Assembly: GCA_902461985.1 (NCBI GenBank)
Contig: CABQAB010000025.1
Span: 1-13,399 of the forward strand
Length of the DNA: 13,399 nucleotides
Source: an uncultured Bacteroidales bacterium
GTDB lineage: Bacteria; Bacteroidota; Bacteroidia; Bacteroidales; UBA932
Direction of reading: 5' to 3'
This document shows positions 1-7,523 of the stretch, piece by piece. The translations under genes and the position numbers were made by a program. Each line of letters opens with the position of its first letter. Within the stretch, counting starts at the first letter, position 1. Below the pieces are notes generated by a model. The model saw only the letters and a program-made list of their open reading frames with translations, searched no databases and was not told the origin of the DNA.

Positions 1-1059
1 GGCGTAGTGGTTGCTCAGATATGACCAGTGGTATGTCTTGAGATTCTTGTAGGAAGGGACACATTCGCAATAGTCGTTATTCCCCTGATAGCAGGATTCC
101 CCTCCGTAGGGATAATAATTGGATTCAGCCTTGACATACATTCTTGAATAGACATTGCCGAAAGTTCCTCCGTCATTGCCGTTCACGAACGCGCAGTCAT
201 TGTGGATTGCCATTCTCGCCTTGTACGAAGGGCCGAAAGCCTCGGCAACGGTAATGGAATCCTTTTCTGTCACAGGCTTTCCGTCTCCGTTGAAAACCGC
301 CAGCAGTCTCTGTTTCCAGCTTGGAGTCCTGATTGCCACTGCCCTGTTCTCTGGTACGGCGTCAAGCAATGCCTTTACGACTTTGGCGTGGTCTTCGGTC
401 GTTTTCACGTTAGTGGTATATGCCCACTCTCCGTAAGTGCCGACAAGTCCTGCCTGAACAACGTATATCACGTCCCCGAATTCCTGGAATATCGGTTTCA
501 GTTGCTGGATGTGACTGACAATCATGTCTGCCGGAGGTTCCTGGACAGGCCACTTGTCATTCCAGGAATACGCCACTCTGCATACTGCCTTGCAGCCTGA
601 CTGGCGGAGATTGGTGAAATGTTCCCGCATGACCCTGAGGACATCATCTGAAAGGATTTCCTTGTCAACGAAATCACAGAGATACAGGAACGTGAACACA
701 AGGGAGATATTCTCTTTCCTCGCACTGGCAAGCCTTTCAACCGAAGCGGCAGCCGGAACCGACCCCTCATGGAAACTGTAGGAAACGTTGAAATACGGCC
801 CGCGTTCCGGATTCGGGAAATCGGTTTCATCAGGAGCGTAAACCACGTCATAGGGGAAAGGCGGTTCGGGAGCGATGAAATGCTCCACGTCCACATCCGT
901 TTCACACGGCTGATATATCTGCCTGGAAGCATAGATTCCGTCAAGTTCAGATACCGTGTCAAGTCCGGGCCTGACGACGTTGAAATCTGACGGCTGCTCT
1001 TTAACGCATGAAAGCATGCACGCGACCGACAGGGCCGCAACAAAAATATTTCTGTCCAT
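1..1059 (-). CDS. Second DUF4874/DUF4832-type lipoprotein (3' end outside window)
   Basis: An uninterrupted frame runs from an ATG at 1059 to the left edge, giving 353 visible residues. It starts MDRNIFVAAL with lipobox MLSC (Cys18), 33 bases after the previous gene. It is a paralogue of that gene: both have (Q/E)HF(V/I)APEPPF, NPERG (here 83-87), AYSW(S/N)DKWPVQ and VIYVVQAG-VG-YGEW (15 of 17 residues identical including the preceding Asp), then H(D/N)DC, DGGTF and GGE(T/S)C. The linker before the DUF4874 part is slightly longer than in the paralogue. The visible part covers the DUF4874-like region and the start of the DUF4832-like region. By alignment roughly 150 residues are missing beyond the window, so whether the gene is complete cannot be told. 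Function is unknown; a glycan-active enzyme is inferred from context. Confidence 0.85.
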   Translation of the reverse strand, partial: MDRNIFVAALSVACMLSCVKEQPSDFNVVRPGLDTVSELDGIYASRQIYQPCETDVDVEHFIAPEPPFPYDVVYAPDETDFPNPERGPYFNVSYSFHEGSVPAAASVERLASARKENISLVFTFLYLCDFVDKEILSDDVLRVMREHFTNLRQSGCKAVCRVAYSWNDKWPVQEPPADMIVSHIQQLKPIFQEFGDVIYVVQAGLVGTYGEWAYTTNVKTTEDHAKVVKALLDAVPENRAVAIRTPSWKQRLLAVFNGDGKPVTEKDSITVAEAFGPSYKARMAIHNDCAFVNGNDGGTFGNVYSRMYVKAESNYYPYGGESCYQGNNDYCECVPSYKNLKTYHWSYLSNHYA

Positions 1060-1092
1060 GAATCTGAAATTTGTCTGCAAATGATAAAAATT

Positions 1093-2586
1093 TTAATCTG
1101 CCTTGAAACTTGCAATACGGTTATATCCTGTCCCCTCGTCCCACACACCGCGGCTTGCTATTCTCACGCTGTAGGCCGGATTGTCATGAAGTTCGGGAGA
1201 GACATCAGGAAGGTTCATATACAGCGTATACCGTTCCCCTGCTTTAAGGGACTCGGGAAGAGTAAGATTCTCGTCGTAAATATAATGGTGGCATCCTTTC
1301 CAGTTCCGTGGGTCCGTCCTGGAAACGAATACATATTTCTCCGACGGGTCGTTGTCATTCATGACGACCAGCTCGATTCTGCGCTCGTTGATCAATGATG
1401 CGAAGCCATAGTTGGACAGGCACATTTTCAGCAGCAGCGTACCCCCGGCAGTGAATCTGCCGAAAAAGGAGGCCCCGTTGAACACAAGACGGTATCCGAC
1501 ACGGGAGACGAGATCGTCATGGCACTCCCCGTCCCGCCACACTTCAGGAACCTGCCATGCATAATTCCTGAGATACGAAAAATGGTAACGGCGGAGATGC
1601 CTGTTGGAATTTCTGCAACCGCAGTATTCATAGATACCAGCCATAGGACAGGTTTCGCCGCCTATCGACACATAGTTCCCTTCCCGTTCCCATAGCCTTT
1701 CATCCTTCACATTGCTGAACGTGCCGCCGTCAGAACCGCTTGCAAGCACGCAGTCATCGTGTCCGGCCAGGCGGGAAAGATATGAACCGTCGAAGGCTGT
1801 ACTGACCGAAAGCGAATCTCCCCACTTGTAGGGTTTGCCGCTGATTTTTCCGAGCACCATCATTTTCTGCCCGGGCGTGCGCAGTGCGACCTGGCGGCAG
1901 GAAGGGACATTGTCCAGAAGGGCTTTCACTACTGCAGCCCTGTCCGCGTTGTCATTCAGGTTGGTGGAAGTATGCCACTCCCCGTAGATACCGACAAAAC
2001 CGGCCTGGACGACATAGATGACGTCCTTGTATTCATCCCACACCGGAGCGAGCTGTTCTATGTGACGGAGCACCCATTTCAATTCCGGGTCCTGGACAGG
2101 CCATTTGTCGCTCCATGAATAGGCATGACGCAGGACGACTTTGGTCCCGGCCAGCCTTTCATTCTCGAAATGGCGGCGCAGCACATTCAATGCGTCTTCC
2201 GAAATGGCGCTTTCAAGGAAATCGCACAGGTACACTCCGACATAATGGAGCGTAATCCCGGATTTTCTCGAAGCGGCGAGCGATTCGGCACTCCGGGGCT
2301 CTGGAATGCTCCCGTCCTTGAAATGATACTCCCAGAAATCATACGCACCGCGTTCCGGATTGCAGAAATTCGAAGCGTCATACTTGTATTCTACAGAATA
2401 TTCAAACGGGGGCTCCGGAGCGACAAAATGCTGGGCATCAGCATCAAGGTCCGGAATCGGCCAGCCATATATATCCTGTATGACATTCTCTTCAGCCGGC
2501 GGCTCCGGCATCGGTGTCACTATATTTCCATTGCATGAGATGAATGACACGGCAGCCGCTGCCAGCCATAGAAATCTTTTGTTCAT
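1093..2586 (-). CDS. DUF4874/DUF4832-type lipoprotein, putative glycan-active enzyme
   Basis: A 497-residue lipoprotein. The start at 2586 (MNKRFLWL) gives a standard signal with lipobox FISC (Cys18) and a 35-base gap from the preceding gene. A further upstream in-frame Met at 2652 would overlap that gene and bury the signal. After a Pro/Glu linker, residues about 70-240 look like DUF4874: NPERG at 76-80, VLRHAYSW at 151-158, and VIYVVQAGFVGIYGEWHTS around 189-207. Residues about 245-490 look like DUF4832: HDDCVLAS, SIGGETC, SNYGFASLINER, YTLYMNLPD and NPAYSVRIAS with VWDEGTGYNR at the end. The N-terminal part is plausibly a TIM-barrel-like catalytic domain, with Glu203 of YGEW a candidate active-site residue; this is inference. 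No activity is established to my knowledge. It has a tandem paralogue immediately downstream. Confidence 0.85.
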   Translation of the reverse strand: MNKRFLWLAAAAVSFISCNGNIVTPMPEPPAEENVIQDIYGWPIPDLDADAQHFVAPEPPFEYSVEYKYDASNFCNPERGAYDFWEYHFKDGSIPEPRSAESLAASRKSGITLHYVGVYLCDFLESAISEDALNVLRRHFENERLAGTKVVLRHAYSWSDKWPVQDPELKWVLRHIEQLAPVWDEYKDVIYVVQAGFVGIYGEWHTSTNLNDNADRAAVVKALLDNVPSCRQVALRTPGQKMMVLGKISGKPYKWGDSLSVSTAFDGSYLSRLAGHDDCVLASGSDGGTFSNVKDERLWEREGNYVSIGGETCPMAGIYEYCGCRNSNRHLRRYHFSYLRNYAWQVPEVWRDGECHDDLVSRVGYRLVFNGASFFGRFTAGGTLLLKMCLSNYGFASLINERRIELVVMNDNDPSEKYVFVSRTDPRNWKGCHHYIYDENLTLPESLKAGERYTLYMNLPDVSPELHDNPAYSVRIASRGVWDEGTGYNRIASFKAD

Positions 2587-2621
2587 GACAATCATTCTGA
2601 AAGTTTTGGAATTAACGGATA

Positions 2622-4742
2622 TCACTCTGCAAGGTTGAGCGTGAAACCGCATCTTGCAGGCACGACAAAATAGTTGTTATATGCCAGGTTAGTGTGGTTG
2701 AACGTCACGGCAAGCGGAAGTTCTTCAATATCCTTCAGTCCAAGCCCGGCTCTGCTGAGAGTGAAAGTATAGTTGAACATACCGTCAGCCACCCAGCCGT
2801 TTCCTGCCGCCACATTGTAGTAACCGGCTGCGCCGGCGTGTGCGGTCCCGAAATTGTCGGCTTTCTTCGAACAGTCCCTGACTGCCGGAGACCATGGCAT
2901 AGGGGAAGCATTGTCTGAACACTGGCCATAAAGGAGGATATCATAACCTTTTGGGGATTTTGACAGTGCCCATCCGCCGCCCTGCCCGGAATGGACGTCG
3001 TCGGTGTCCAGCCATACTCCGAGGTAATTGAGATATTTCGAACCGTTGTATGAAGGGCATCCTGCAGTGTCTACCTGAACATAACCGTAAATGTAGTTCT
3101 CATCGACGCTGAACTTGGCACACTGTGTTCCTCTTGAGAACTGGGTGTCCGTCCCGAGATCGGCTTTTATGACGGCAGCCCAGAATGCAGGATCGGACTT
3201 CAGCGGAAGTTCGGTTTCATCCAGATCATATTCAATGTCCGGCGACGTGCCGAGTTTCAGAGGATAGCCGCTGCGGTCCGGCGCTATCACGTTGTCATTG
3301 TAGTAACCTGCATCGAATGAAACTCCGACATGAGTCTCAGTCTTTGCGTCAAGGCCGAGTCGGGCACGGTCAAGCACGAAAGTATAGCGGAAGACAGTAC
3401 CGTCAAGTTCTCCCGCCCCGGCAGCCGCATCTTCCGTCGATTCGACAGCCTGGCCGAAATTGTCGCCTCCGCCGCTCACGTCATACCTTGCCGCCTCCCA
3501 TTCCACAGGCTCTCCGGAATTTGAACATTTACCGCGCACAAGCACGTTGAAACGCTTTGCAAGGTTGAAAATCCATCCTCCTCCCTGACTGGCTGAAACA
3601 TCGTCGTTGTCAATCCAGATGCCGAGATTGTTCAGCATTGAAGGCATGGGAGTCGTACTGTTTCTCGGAAATACTTTCTCCGTGTCAACCTCGACATAAC
3701 CGTAAATATAGGTGTCGTCAGAGCAGAGTTTCAAACATTTGAAACCCCTGAGGAACGTCTTGTCCGTGCCATGGCTGAGACGGGGAGCAAGATTGTCCCA
3801 CCATGAGAAATCCGTCTTGAGATGGTTCTTCAGGTTGTTGGCTACGTTCTTTTCGAGGGTCTTGCTCACTTTGTAGAGATTTCCGGCCACATATGAACCG
3901 GGGGTATCGTTGGTGACGGTAAAAATGTCACCGGCAGTCTCGATGGTGAGTGTCACGCTTTCATAATCAGTTTCGAGGACATTGAACCAGAGTTTGAAAT
4001 CATCGGCAGACGGAGCCTCATCCGGGAACACCACTGTGATAGACCGGAGATCAGCGTCTGCGACCAGACCCGTCTCAGTCGAAGCTGTCGCGCTGCTGCT
4101 TGCGATTGCGCCGCCGTTGACTGTAAGAGTAGCCTTGGTGACTGCGTCAGTAAGTTCACTTGTGAAATGGAAATAAGCCACCGCAGTCTGACGCTTCATA
4201 TTGAATACGATGTTGTCACCGTTGTTGTCCTTGCCCGCCTCTGCATTGCCTGCGGCTGCGGAGCCGGTCATGATGTCGTAGGAACCGTTATACAAATTTC
4301 CCTTCTGTGTTCTCAAAGAGCCGAGATCCACCGTATTCGATTCTGCCGGAACCGGATAGATGGCCCTGTAATTCCACTCTCCCGTGTATGCCGGCAGTTC
4401 CGCCGTAAATGATTCTCCATTCCATCCGGCACTTGCGCTGCCGGAGTCTCCGTTTCCATTGGTGTAGTCCACCCTTATCTTGTCCCCGTTTTCCCATGAA
4501 GAATAAAAAGTCTTCTCGTCATCGGAAGACAGCATTACTTTGGTCTCCACCGAAGAGTTTGCGACAAAATGTACAGTTACTGATTTCGCCGGTCCGTCAG
4601 GTACATCAGGCTCAGGCTTGTCCGGTCCTGCGGTCTCTTCCTTGTTTTTGTCATCTTCAGGTTCTATTGCTTCCCTGCTGCATGATGACAATGCGGCTGT
4701 CAACATCGCCGCAAATGCAAATACTTCGTAAATCTTTTTCAT
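2622..4742 (-). CDS. Lipoprotein with fimbrillin-like (Mfa-like) N-domain and two copies of domain X
   Basis: A 706-residue lipoprotein with lipobox LSSC (Cys21), then an acidic Pro/Asp/Glu-rich hinge at about 22-52. Residues about 54-298 resemble the fimbrillin-like Mfa_like_1 family: ETKVML early, SSWENGDKIRVDY with the typical W-x-x-G-D-x-I pattern, SFTAELP, and NYRAIYPVP. Residues about 304-506 and 514-706 are two tandem copies of domain X, which is also present once in the lipoprotein gene upstream. The protein ends at the end of the second copy (FTLNLAE). The start is only 6 bases after the 51-residue frame. Presumed role: surface glycan capture, with the fimbrillin-like part as a spacer or platform; this is inferred from the SusE/F-like position. 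A structural fimbrial role is less likely because no Mfa/Fim assembly genes are nearby. Confidence 0.85.
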   Translation of the reverse strand: MKKIYEVFAFAAMLTAALSSCSREAIEPEDDKNKEETAGPDKPEPDVPDGPAKSVTVHFVANSSVETKVMLSSDDEKTFYSSWENGDKIRVDYTNGNGDSGSASAGWNGESFTAELPAYTGEWNYRAIYPVPAESNTVDLGSLRTQKGNLYNGSYDIMTGSAAAGNAEAGKDNNGDNIVFNMKRQTAVAYFHFTSELTDAVTKATLTVNGGAIASSSATASTETGLVADADLRSITVVFPDEAPSADDFKLWFNVLETDYESVTLTIETAGDIFTVTNDTPGSYVAGNLYKVSKTLEKNVANNLKNHLKTDFSWWDNLAPRLSHGTDKTFLRGFKCLKLCSDDTYIYGYVEVDTEKVFPRNSTTPMPSMLNNLGIWIDNDDVSASQGGGWIFNLAKRFNVLVRGKCSNSGEPVEWEAARYDVSGGGDNFGQAVESTEDAAAGAGELDGTVFRYTFVLDRARLGLDAKTETHVGVSFDAGYYNDNVIAPDRSGYPLKLGTSPDIEYDLDETELPLKSDPAFWAAVIKADLGTDTQFSRGTQCAKFSVDENYIYGYVQVDTAGCPSYNGSKYLNYLGVWLDTDDVHSGQGGGWALSKSPKGYDILLYGQCSDNASPMPWSPAVRDCSKKADNFGTAHAGAAGYYNVAAGNGWVADGMFNYTFTLSRAGLGLKDIEELPLAVTFNHTNLAYNNYFVVPARCGFTLNLAE
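2625..3203 (-). repeat. Domain X, copy 2 of the 706-residue lipoprotein
   Basis: Residues about 514-706. Its middle part (YIYGYVQVDT, LGVWLDTDDV, GQGGGW, SPKGYD) is closest to the 272-residue lipoprotein. Its opening lacks the FxWWD motif (it has PAFWAAV instead), and its end (AYNNYFVVPARCGF) is diverged. Confidence 0.75.
3225..3833 (-). repeat. Domain X, copy 1 of the 706-residue lipoprotein
   Basis: Residues about 304-506. It shares DFSWWD, YIYGYVEVDT, LGIWIDNDDV, QGGGW, LVRGKCS, FRYTFVLDR and FDAGYYNDN with the 272-residue lipoprotein. In the C-terminal stretch starting HVGVSFDAG it matches that protein at 18 of 28 aligned residues, clearly closer than copy 2 does. Confidence 0.8.
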
Positions 4743-4748
4743 GGCCCG

Positions 4749-4904
4749 TTATTCTTTCCAACTGTCACTTTGATCAAAAACATAGTCCCCGATTATGTCC
4801 TGGAGTCCTTCACTATTGTAACCGCTGAAGGCCACACCAGCCTCGGTCACTAAATTTTCCGGCCGGATTTCTGGCCGCACATACCTTTTGCTGCAGTTAG
4901 TCAT
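4749..4904 (-). CDS. 51-residue small protein of the type found beside Bacteroidota fimbrillin-like genes
   Basis: An intact 51-codon frame (ATG at 4904, TAA at 4749-4751) fills the otherwise empty 192 bases between the two domain X lipoprotein genes. It leaves gaps of 30 and 6 bases, in line with the other gaps here. The protein begins MTNCSKRYVRPEI, has AFSGYNSEGLQD in the middle and ends with an acidic, Trp-containing tail (DQSDSWKE). It has no signal peptide or membrane segment. From general knowledge, short proteins with a basic start, a Y-(I/V)-(R/K)-P-E motif, a small-residue stretch and an acidic tail recur next to fimbrillin-like genes in Bacteroidota, usually as hypothetical proteins. 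Here the next gene does encode a fimbrillin-like domain. Function is unknown. A chance open frame remains possible because no start signal is visible. Confidence 0.6.
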   Translation of the reverse strand: MTNCSKRYVRPEIRPENLVTEAGVAFSGYNSEGLQDIIGDYVFDQSDSWKE

Positions 4905-4934
4905 ATATTCATGTGTACTGATTGGTTATTATTT

Positions 4935-5753
4935 CTATATAGCATATTGGAGCACAGTTCCGCTCTCGTCGTATTCAATTTCGTCCGAATCACCGAGTTT
5001 AAGAAGGAAACCGGCTCGGTCGGGAATGACAGTGTAGTCGTTGTATGCTCCGGCGTCGAACGAGATTCCGATATGGACCTCTGGCCTTTCCGTTATTCCG
5101 AAACGCTGCCTGTCAATCGTGAAAGTATAGCGGAAGATATTGTCTTCAACCTTTCCGGTTCCGATGCCGGGATTCTTCCATGAGACCGCCGCCTCGTCAG
5201 TCATGCCGAAAGAATCTCCAGCACTGCTTACGTCATATACGAAAGGTTTCCACCCGACAGGGTCTGCCTCTGAGGAGCATTTGCCACGGACAAGCCTGTC
5301 GTAACCCTTTGGCGAGGCACTCATGAACCATCCTCCGCCCTGTCCTGTACTCACGTCATCGGTGTCAAGCCAGACCCCGAGACAGTTCAGATACTCAGGA
5401 GACTTCCTGCCTGTCCTTGAAAGGACTTTAGTCGTATCTATCTCGACATATCCGTAGATATATCTTGAATCGGAACATAGTTTCACGCACCTTGTCCCGC
5501 GCTCGAAACTGAGTTCCTGACGCTTCCGCGGGCTTACGCCGTCCCACCAGCCGAAGTCCGACTTTACATGATTCAGAATCTCGTTTTCATCATACTTGTC
5601 TTCAGGTTCGTCCGGCAGTTCCGGCTGCGGAAGAGGAATGATTTCAGGAAATTCCTCAGGCAGAACGGGTTCGGGACCGCTGCAGCCGCAAAACGCGAAG
5701 AACAGTGCAGATGCGACAACTGCCACGTCGTGCTTTATATTCATTTTTTTCAT
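4935..5753 (-). CDS. Surface lipoprotein with one copy of domain X (SusE/F position), putative glycan-binding protein
   Basis: A 272-residue lipoprotein directly after susD, where PULs usually encode surface glycan-binding proteins. The start at 5753 (MKKMNIK) gives a compact signal with lipobox FCGC (Cys24) and a 32-base gap after susD. In-frame Mets at 5783, 5768 and 5744 are alternatives. Residues about 27-55 form a Pro/Glu/Asp-rich hinge typical of surface-exposed lipoproteins. Residues about 58-262 form one globular domain with the motifs SDFGWWD, YIYGYVEIDT, LGVWLDTDDV, GQGGGW, LVRGKCS, FRYTFTIDR and FDAGAYNDY. The same domain occurs twice in the 706-residue lipoprotein encoded just downstream. 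I do not recognise it as a named family. Strand-rich composition, conserved Trp/Tyr and acidic D-x-D-D suggest a CBM9/DOMON-like beta-sandwich, which is inference. A glycan-binding role rests mainly on position. Confidence 0.8.
   Translation of the reverse strand: MKKMNIKHDVAVVASALFFAFCGCSGPEPVLPEEFPEIIPLPQPELPDEPEDKYDENEILNHVKSDFGWWDGVSPRKRQELSFERGTRCVKLCSDSRYIYGYVEIDTTKVLSRTGRKSPEYLNCLGVWLDTDDVSTGQGGGWFMSASPKGYDRLVRGKCSSEADPVGWKPFVYDVSSAGDSFGMTDEAAVSWKNPGIGTGKVEDNIFRYTFTIDRQRFGITERPEVHIGISFDAGAYNDYTVIPDRAGFLLKLGDSDEIEYDESGTVLQYAI
4968..5582 (-). repeat. Domain X, copy in the 272-residue lipoprotein
   Basis: One of three copies of a roughly 200-residue protein domain in this operon (residues about 58-262 of its protein). 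The conserved string LGVWLDTDDVSTGQGGGW matches copy 2 of the 706-residue lipoprotein at 16 of 18 positions and copy 1 at 13 of 18. The copies are diverged homologues, not exact DNA repeats. Confidence 0.8.
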
Positions 5754-5785
5754 AAATCGTTTTTTCATTAAAACCGGGGCCACAG

Positions 5786-7516
5786 CTACTGGATTCCGCT
5801 GACATTCGTTTCCGCACGGGGTATCTGGTATCTCAGCCTCGGATCGTCATATCTGACGACTTCCCACTGCTGCCTGCCGGCATAGCGGCGGTCAATATCC
5901 TTCCGGTTTCTCATGCAGTCCATTACTCTGAATCCTTCAAAGCAGAGTTCCATCCTACGCTCGTCCAGAACCACGTCCAGGACATCGGCATAGCCTCTTT
6001 CAACCATATTTGCCGCAGTAAACATATCCGCCTCCGAAAGACCTGCCCTCCTGCGGATGACGTTCACGTCCTCCAAAGCCTTTTCCACGTTTCCAAGATG
6101 GGCATAGGCCTCGGCCCTGTCCAGAATAAGTTCACCCCACCTGAGCAGACTCGGTGAAGAAAGGTTGGTCACCTTCCCCTCCTGACGGGAGAATTTCTTC
6201 ATATAGTTCAAAGGATAGACGTTTCCTCCCGAACCGGTACGGCAGCCGAGAGAGTCGGTCACGGTCACGTACTGCCTGTTCCCGTCCATAGTGATATAGC
6301 TGCGGGGATATGTATTCACGATTTCCGTTTCCACAGCATATCTGTCGCTTCTTTCTGAGCCGTCAGCCGCCGTATGGACATAAGTACAGGTATATCTGCC
6401 GCTTGCCTCGTCGAAAGACGGCTTCCTGTCTATGTAGTTTTCATAAAAACCGTCGTCGGTAGGGACCGGCCAGTAAATCATCTTCGCTCCGGTTTCGGAG
6501 ATATGCTTAGGGTCACGCATAAGTTCCCTCTTGTCGCCAGGATGCCGGCTGAAAAGGTCAATCAGTGGCTGGGAGTAATAAATCTCCGCCCAGCCGGAAC
6601 CGTCGCCGGGGTCTCCGTTCGACCAGTACATGGAACCTAATACTCCCTGTTCACCGGCGATGTCTGTAGTGTTGTCTATCATGCCGATGCACCAGAGCAC
6701 TTCATCGGATTCGCGGCTGAACTGGAAAAGATGTTCATAATCAGGGTCGAGTTTTGTAGAAGGGTCCGACCCTGCGAGCATTTCGTCAATGACCCTTATG
6801 CAATCCTCATCCCTGCCCATGTAGAGATACAGACGGGCAAGGAAGCCTTGTGCCACCGATTTGTCAATATAACCCTTATTGCCTCTTCTCTTTCCGCCGT
6901 CCATACACCTTATGGCTGATTCAAGGTCATTTTCCACCTGCTCATACACCTTTGCCACAGTAGCCTTCTGAACGTTCGTTTCACCTTTGCCCAGATTGAT
7001 GACCACACCCGGCGATATTCCGGCATCCCAGACATAAGGCGGGGCGAAAAACTGGCAGAGATTCATGTGTGCGACAGCCCTCATGGTAAGGTTTTCACCC
7101 TTTATATGACGCAGTTCAGCATCCTCCTCATCATCGCTTATCATATTGATTACCACAGATGTAGAATAGGCTATCTTATATGAAATGAACCAGAAGTACT
7201 CCGTGTTGGTGTCGCTTGACGAATCTTCCAGGATAGCATCGGAAAACAAGGGGTCCGTACTTTTGGCGGACATCAGCGCGTTGTCTCCCTTCAACTCCGC
7301 CATAAGCATATAGTGGCGGATATAGGTATTGCCGACAGTATAGAAACCGCTGTATTCAACAGGTGCCTTGAAGAGCGCGTAGTTGCCCACGGTGGCTGTC
7401 GCCGCTGCCGAGACATTCTGCATGCTTCCGGACGAGACCTTGTCGTACGGGAAATAGTCCAGACTGCAGGCTGCAGTTGTCAGTAAGACACAGATATAAA
7501 TCAAAGACTTTTTCAT
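5786..7516 (-). CDS. SusD/RagB-type surface glycan-binding lipoprotein
   Basis: A 576-residue partner of the adjacent SusC that binds glycan at the cell surface and caps the transporter. I chose the Met at 7516 (MKKSLIY) because it begins a standard lipoprotein signal with lipobox TAAC (Cys17). An upstream in-frame Met at 7543 would add nine residues overlapping susC and spoil the signal. The N-terminal SusD-like region has the typical helical, TPR-like character (for example the segment around SVAQGFLARLYLYMG). The C-terminal SusD family region carries LLRWGELILDRAEAYAHLG (from residue 457), VNVIRRRAGL and LDERRMELCFEGFR, all classical family signatures, and ends with RYQIPRAE. Size is ordinary for the family. 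The frame is intact throughout. Confidence 0.97.
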   Translation of the reverse strand: MKKSLIYICVLLTTAACSLDYFPYDKVSSGSMQNVSAAATATVGNYALFKAPVEYSGFYTVGNTYIRHYMLMAELKGDNALMSAKSTDPLFSDAILEDSSSDTNTEYFWFISYKIAYSTSVVINMISDDEEDAELRHIKGENLTMRAVAHMNLCQFFAPPYVWDAGISPGVVINLGKGETNVQKATVAKVYEQVENDLESAIRCMDGGKRRGNKGYIDKSVAQGFLARLYLYMGRDEDCIRVIDEMLAGSDPSTKLDPDYEHLFQFSRESDEVLWCIGMIDNTTDIAGEQGVLGSMYWSNGDPGDGSGWAEIYYSQPLIDLFSRHPGDKRELMRDPKHISETGAKMIYWPVPTDDGFYENYIDRKPSFDEASGRYTCTYVHTAADGSERSDRYAVETEIVNTYPRSYITMDGNRQYVTVTDSLGCRTGSGGNVYPLNYMKKFSRQEGKVTNLSSPSLLRWGELILDRAEAYAHLGNVEKALEDVNVIRRRAGLSEADMFTAANMVERGYADVLDVVLDERRMELCFEGFRVMDCMRNRKDIDRRYAGRQQWEVVRYDDPRLRYQIPRAETNVSGIQ

Positions 7517-7523
7517 AACAACA

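Noticed and set aside
522..1148. Minus-strand 208-codon frame overlapping the last two genes
   Set aside because: It is out of frame with the DUF4874/DUF4832 paralogue, whose frame is open and homologous to its neighbour across the whole span. There is no sign of a frameshift.
2587..2652. Upstream in-frame start for the complete DUF4874/DUF4832 gene
   Set aside because: It would overlap the preceding gene by 31 bases and put 22 residues before a perfectly formed lipoprotein signal.
4860..4877. Short inverted repeat CGGCC-(8 bases)-GGCCG between the domain X lipoprotein genes, considered as an attenuator or terminator
   Set aside because: The stem is only five pairs, is not followed by a T-run on the transcribed strand, and lies inside the 51-codon frame, which explains the stretch better.
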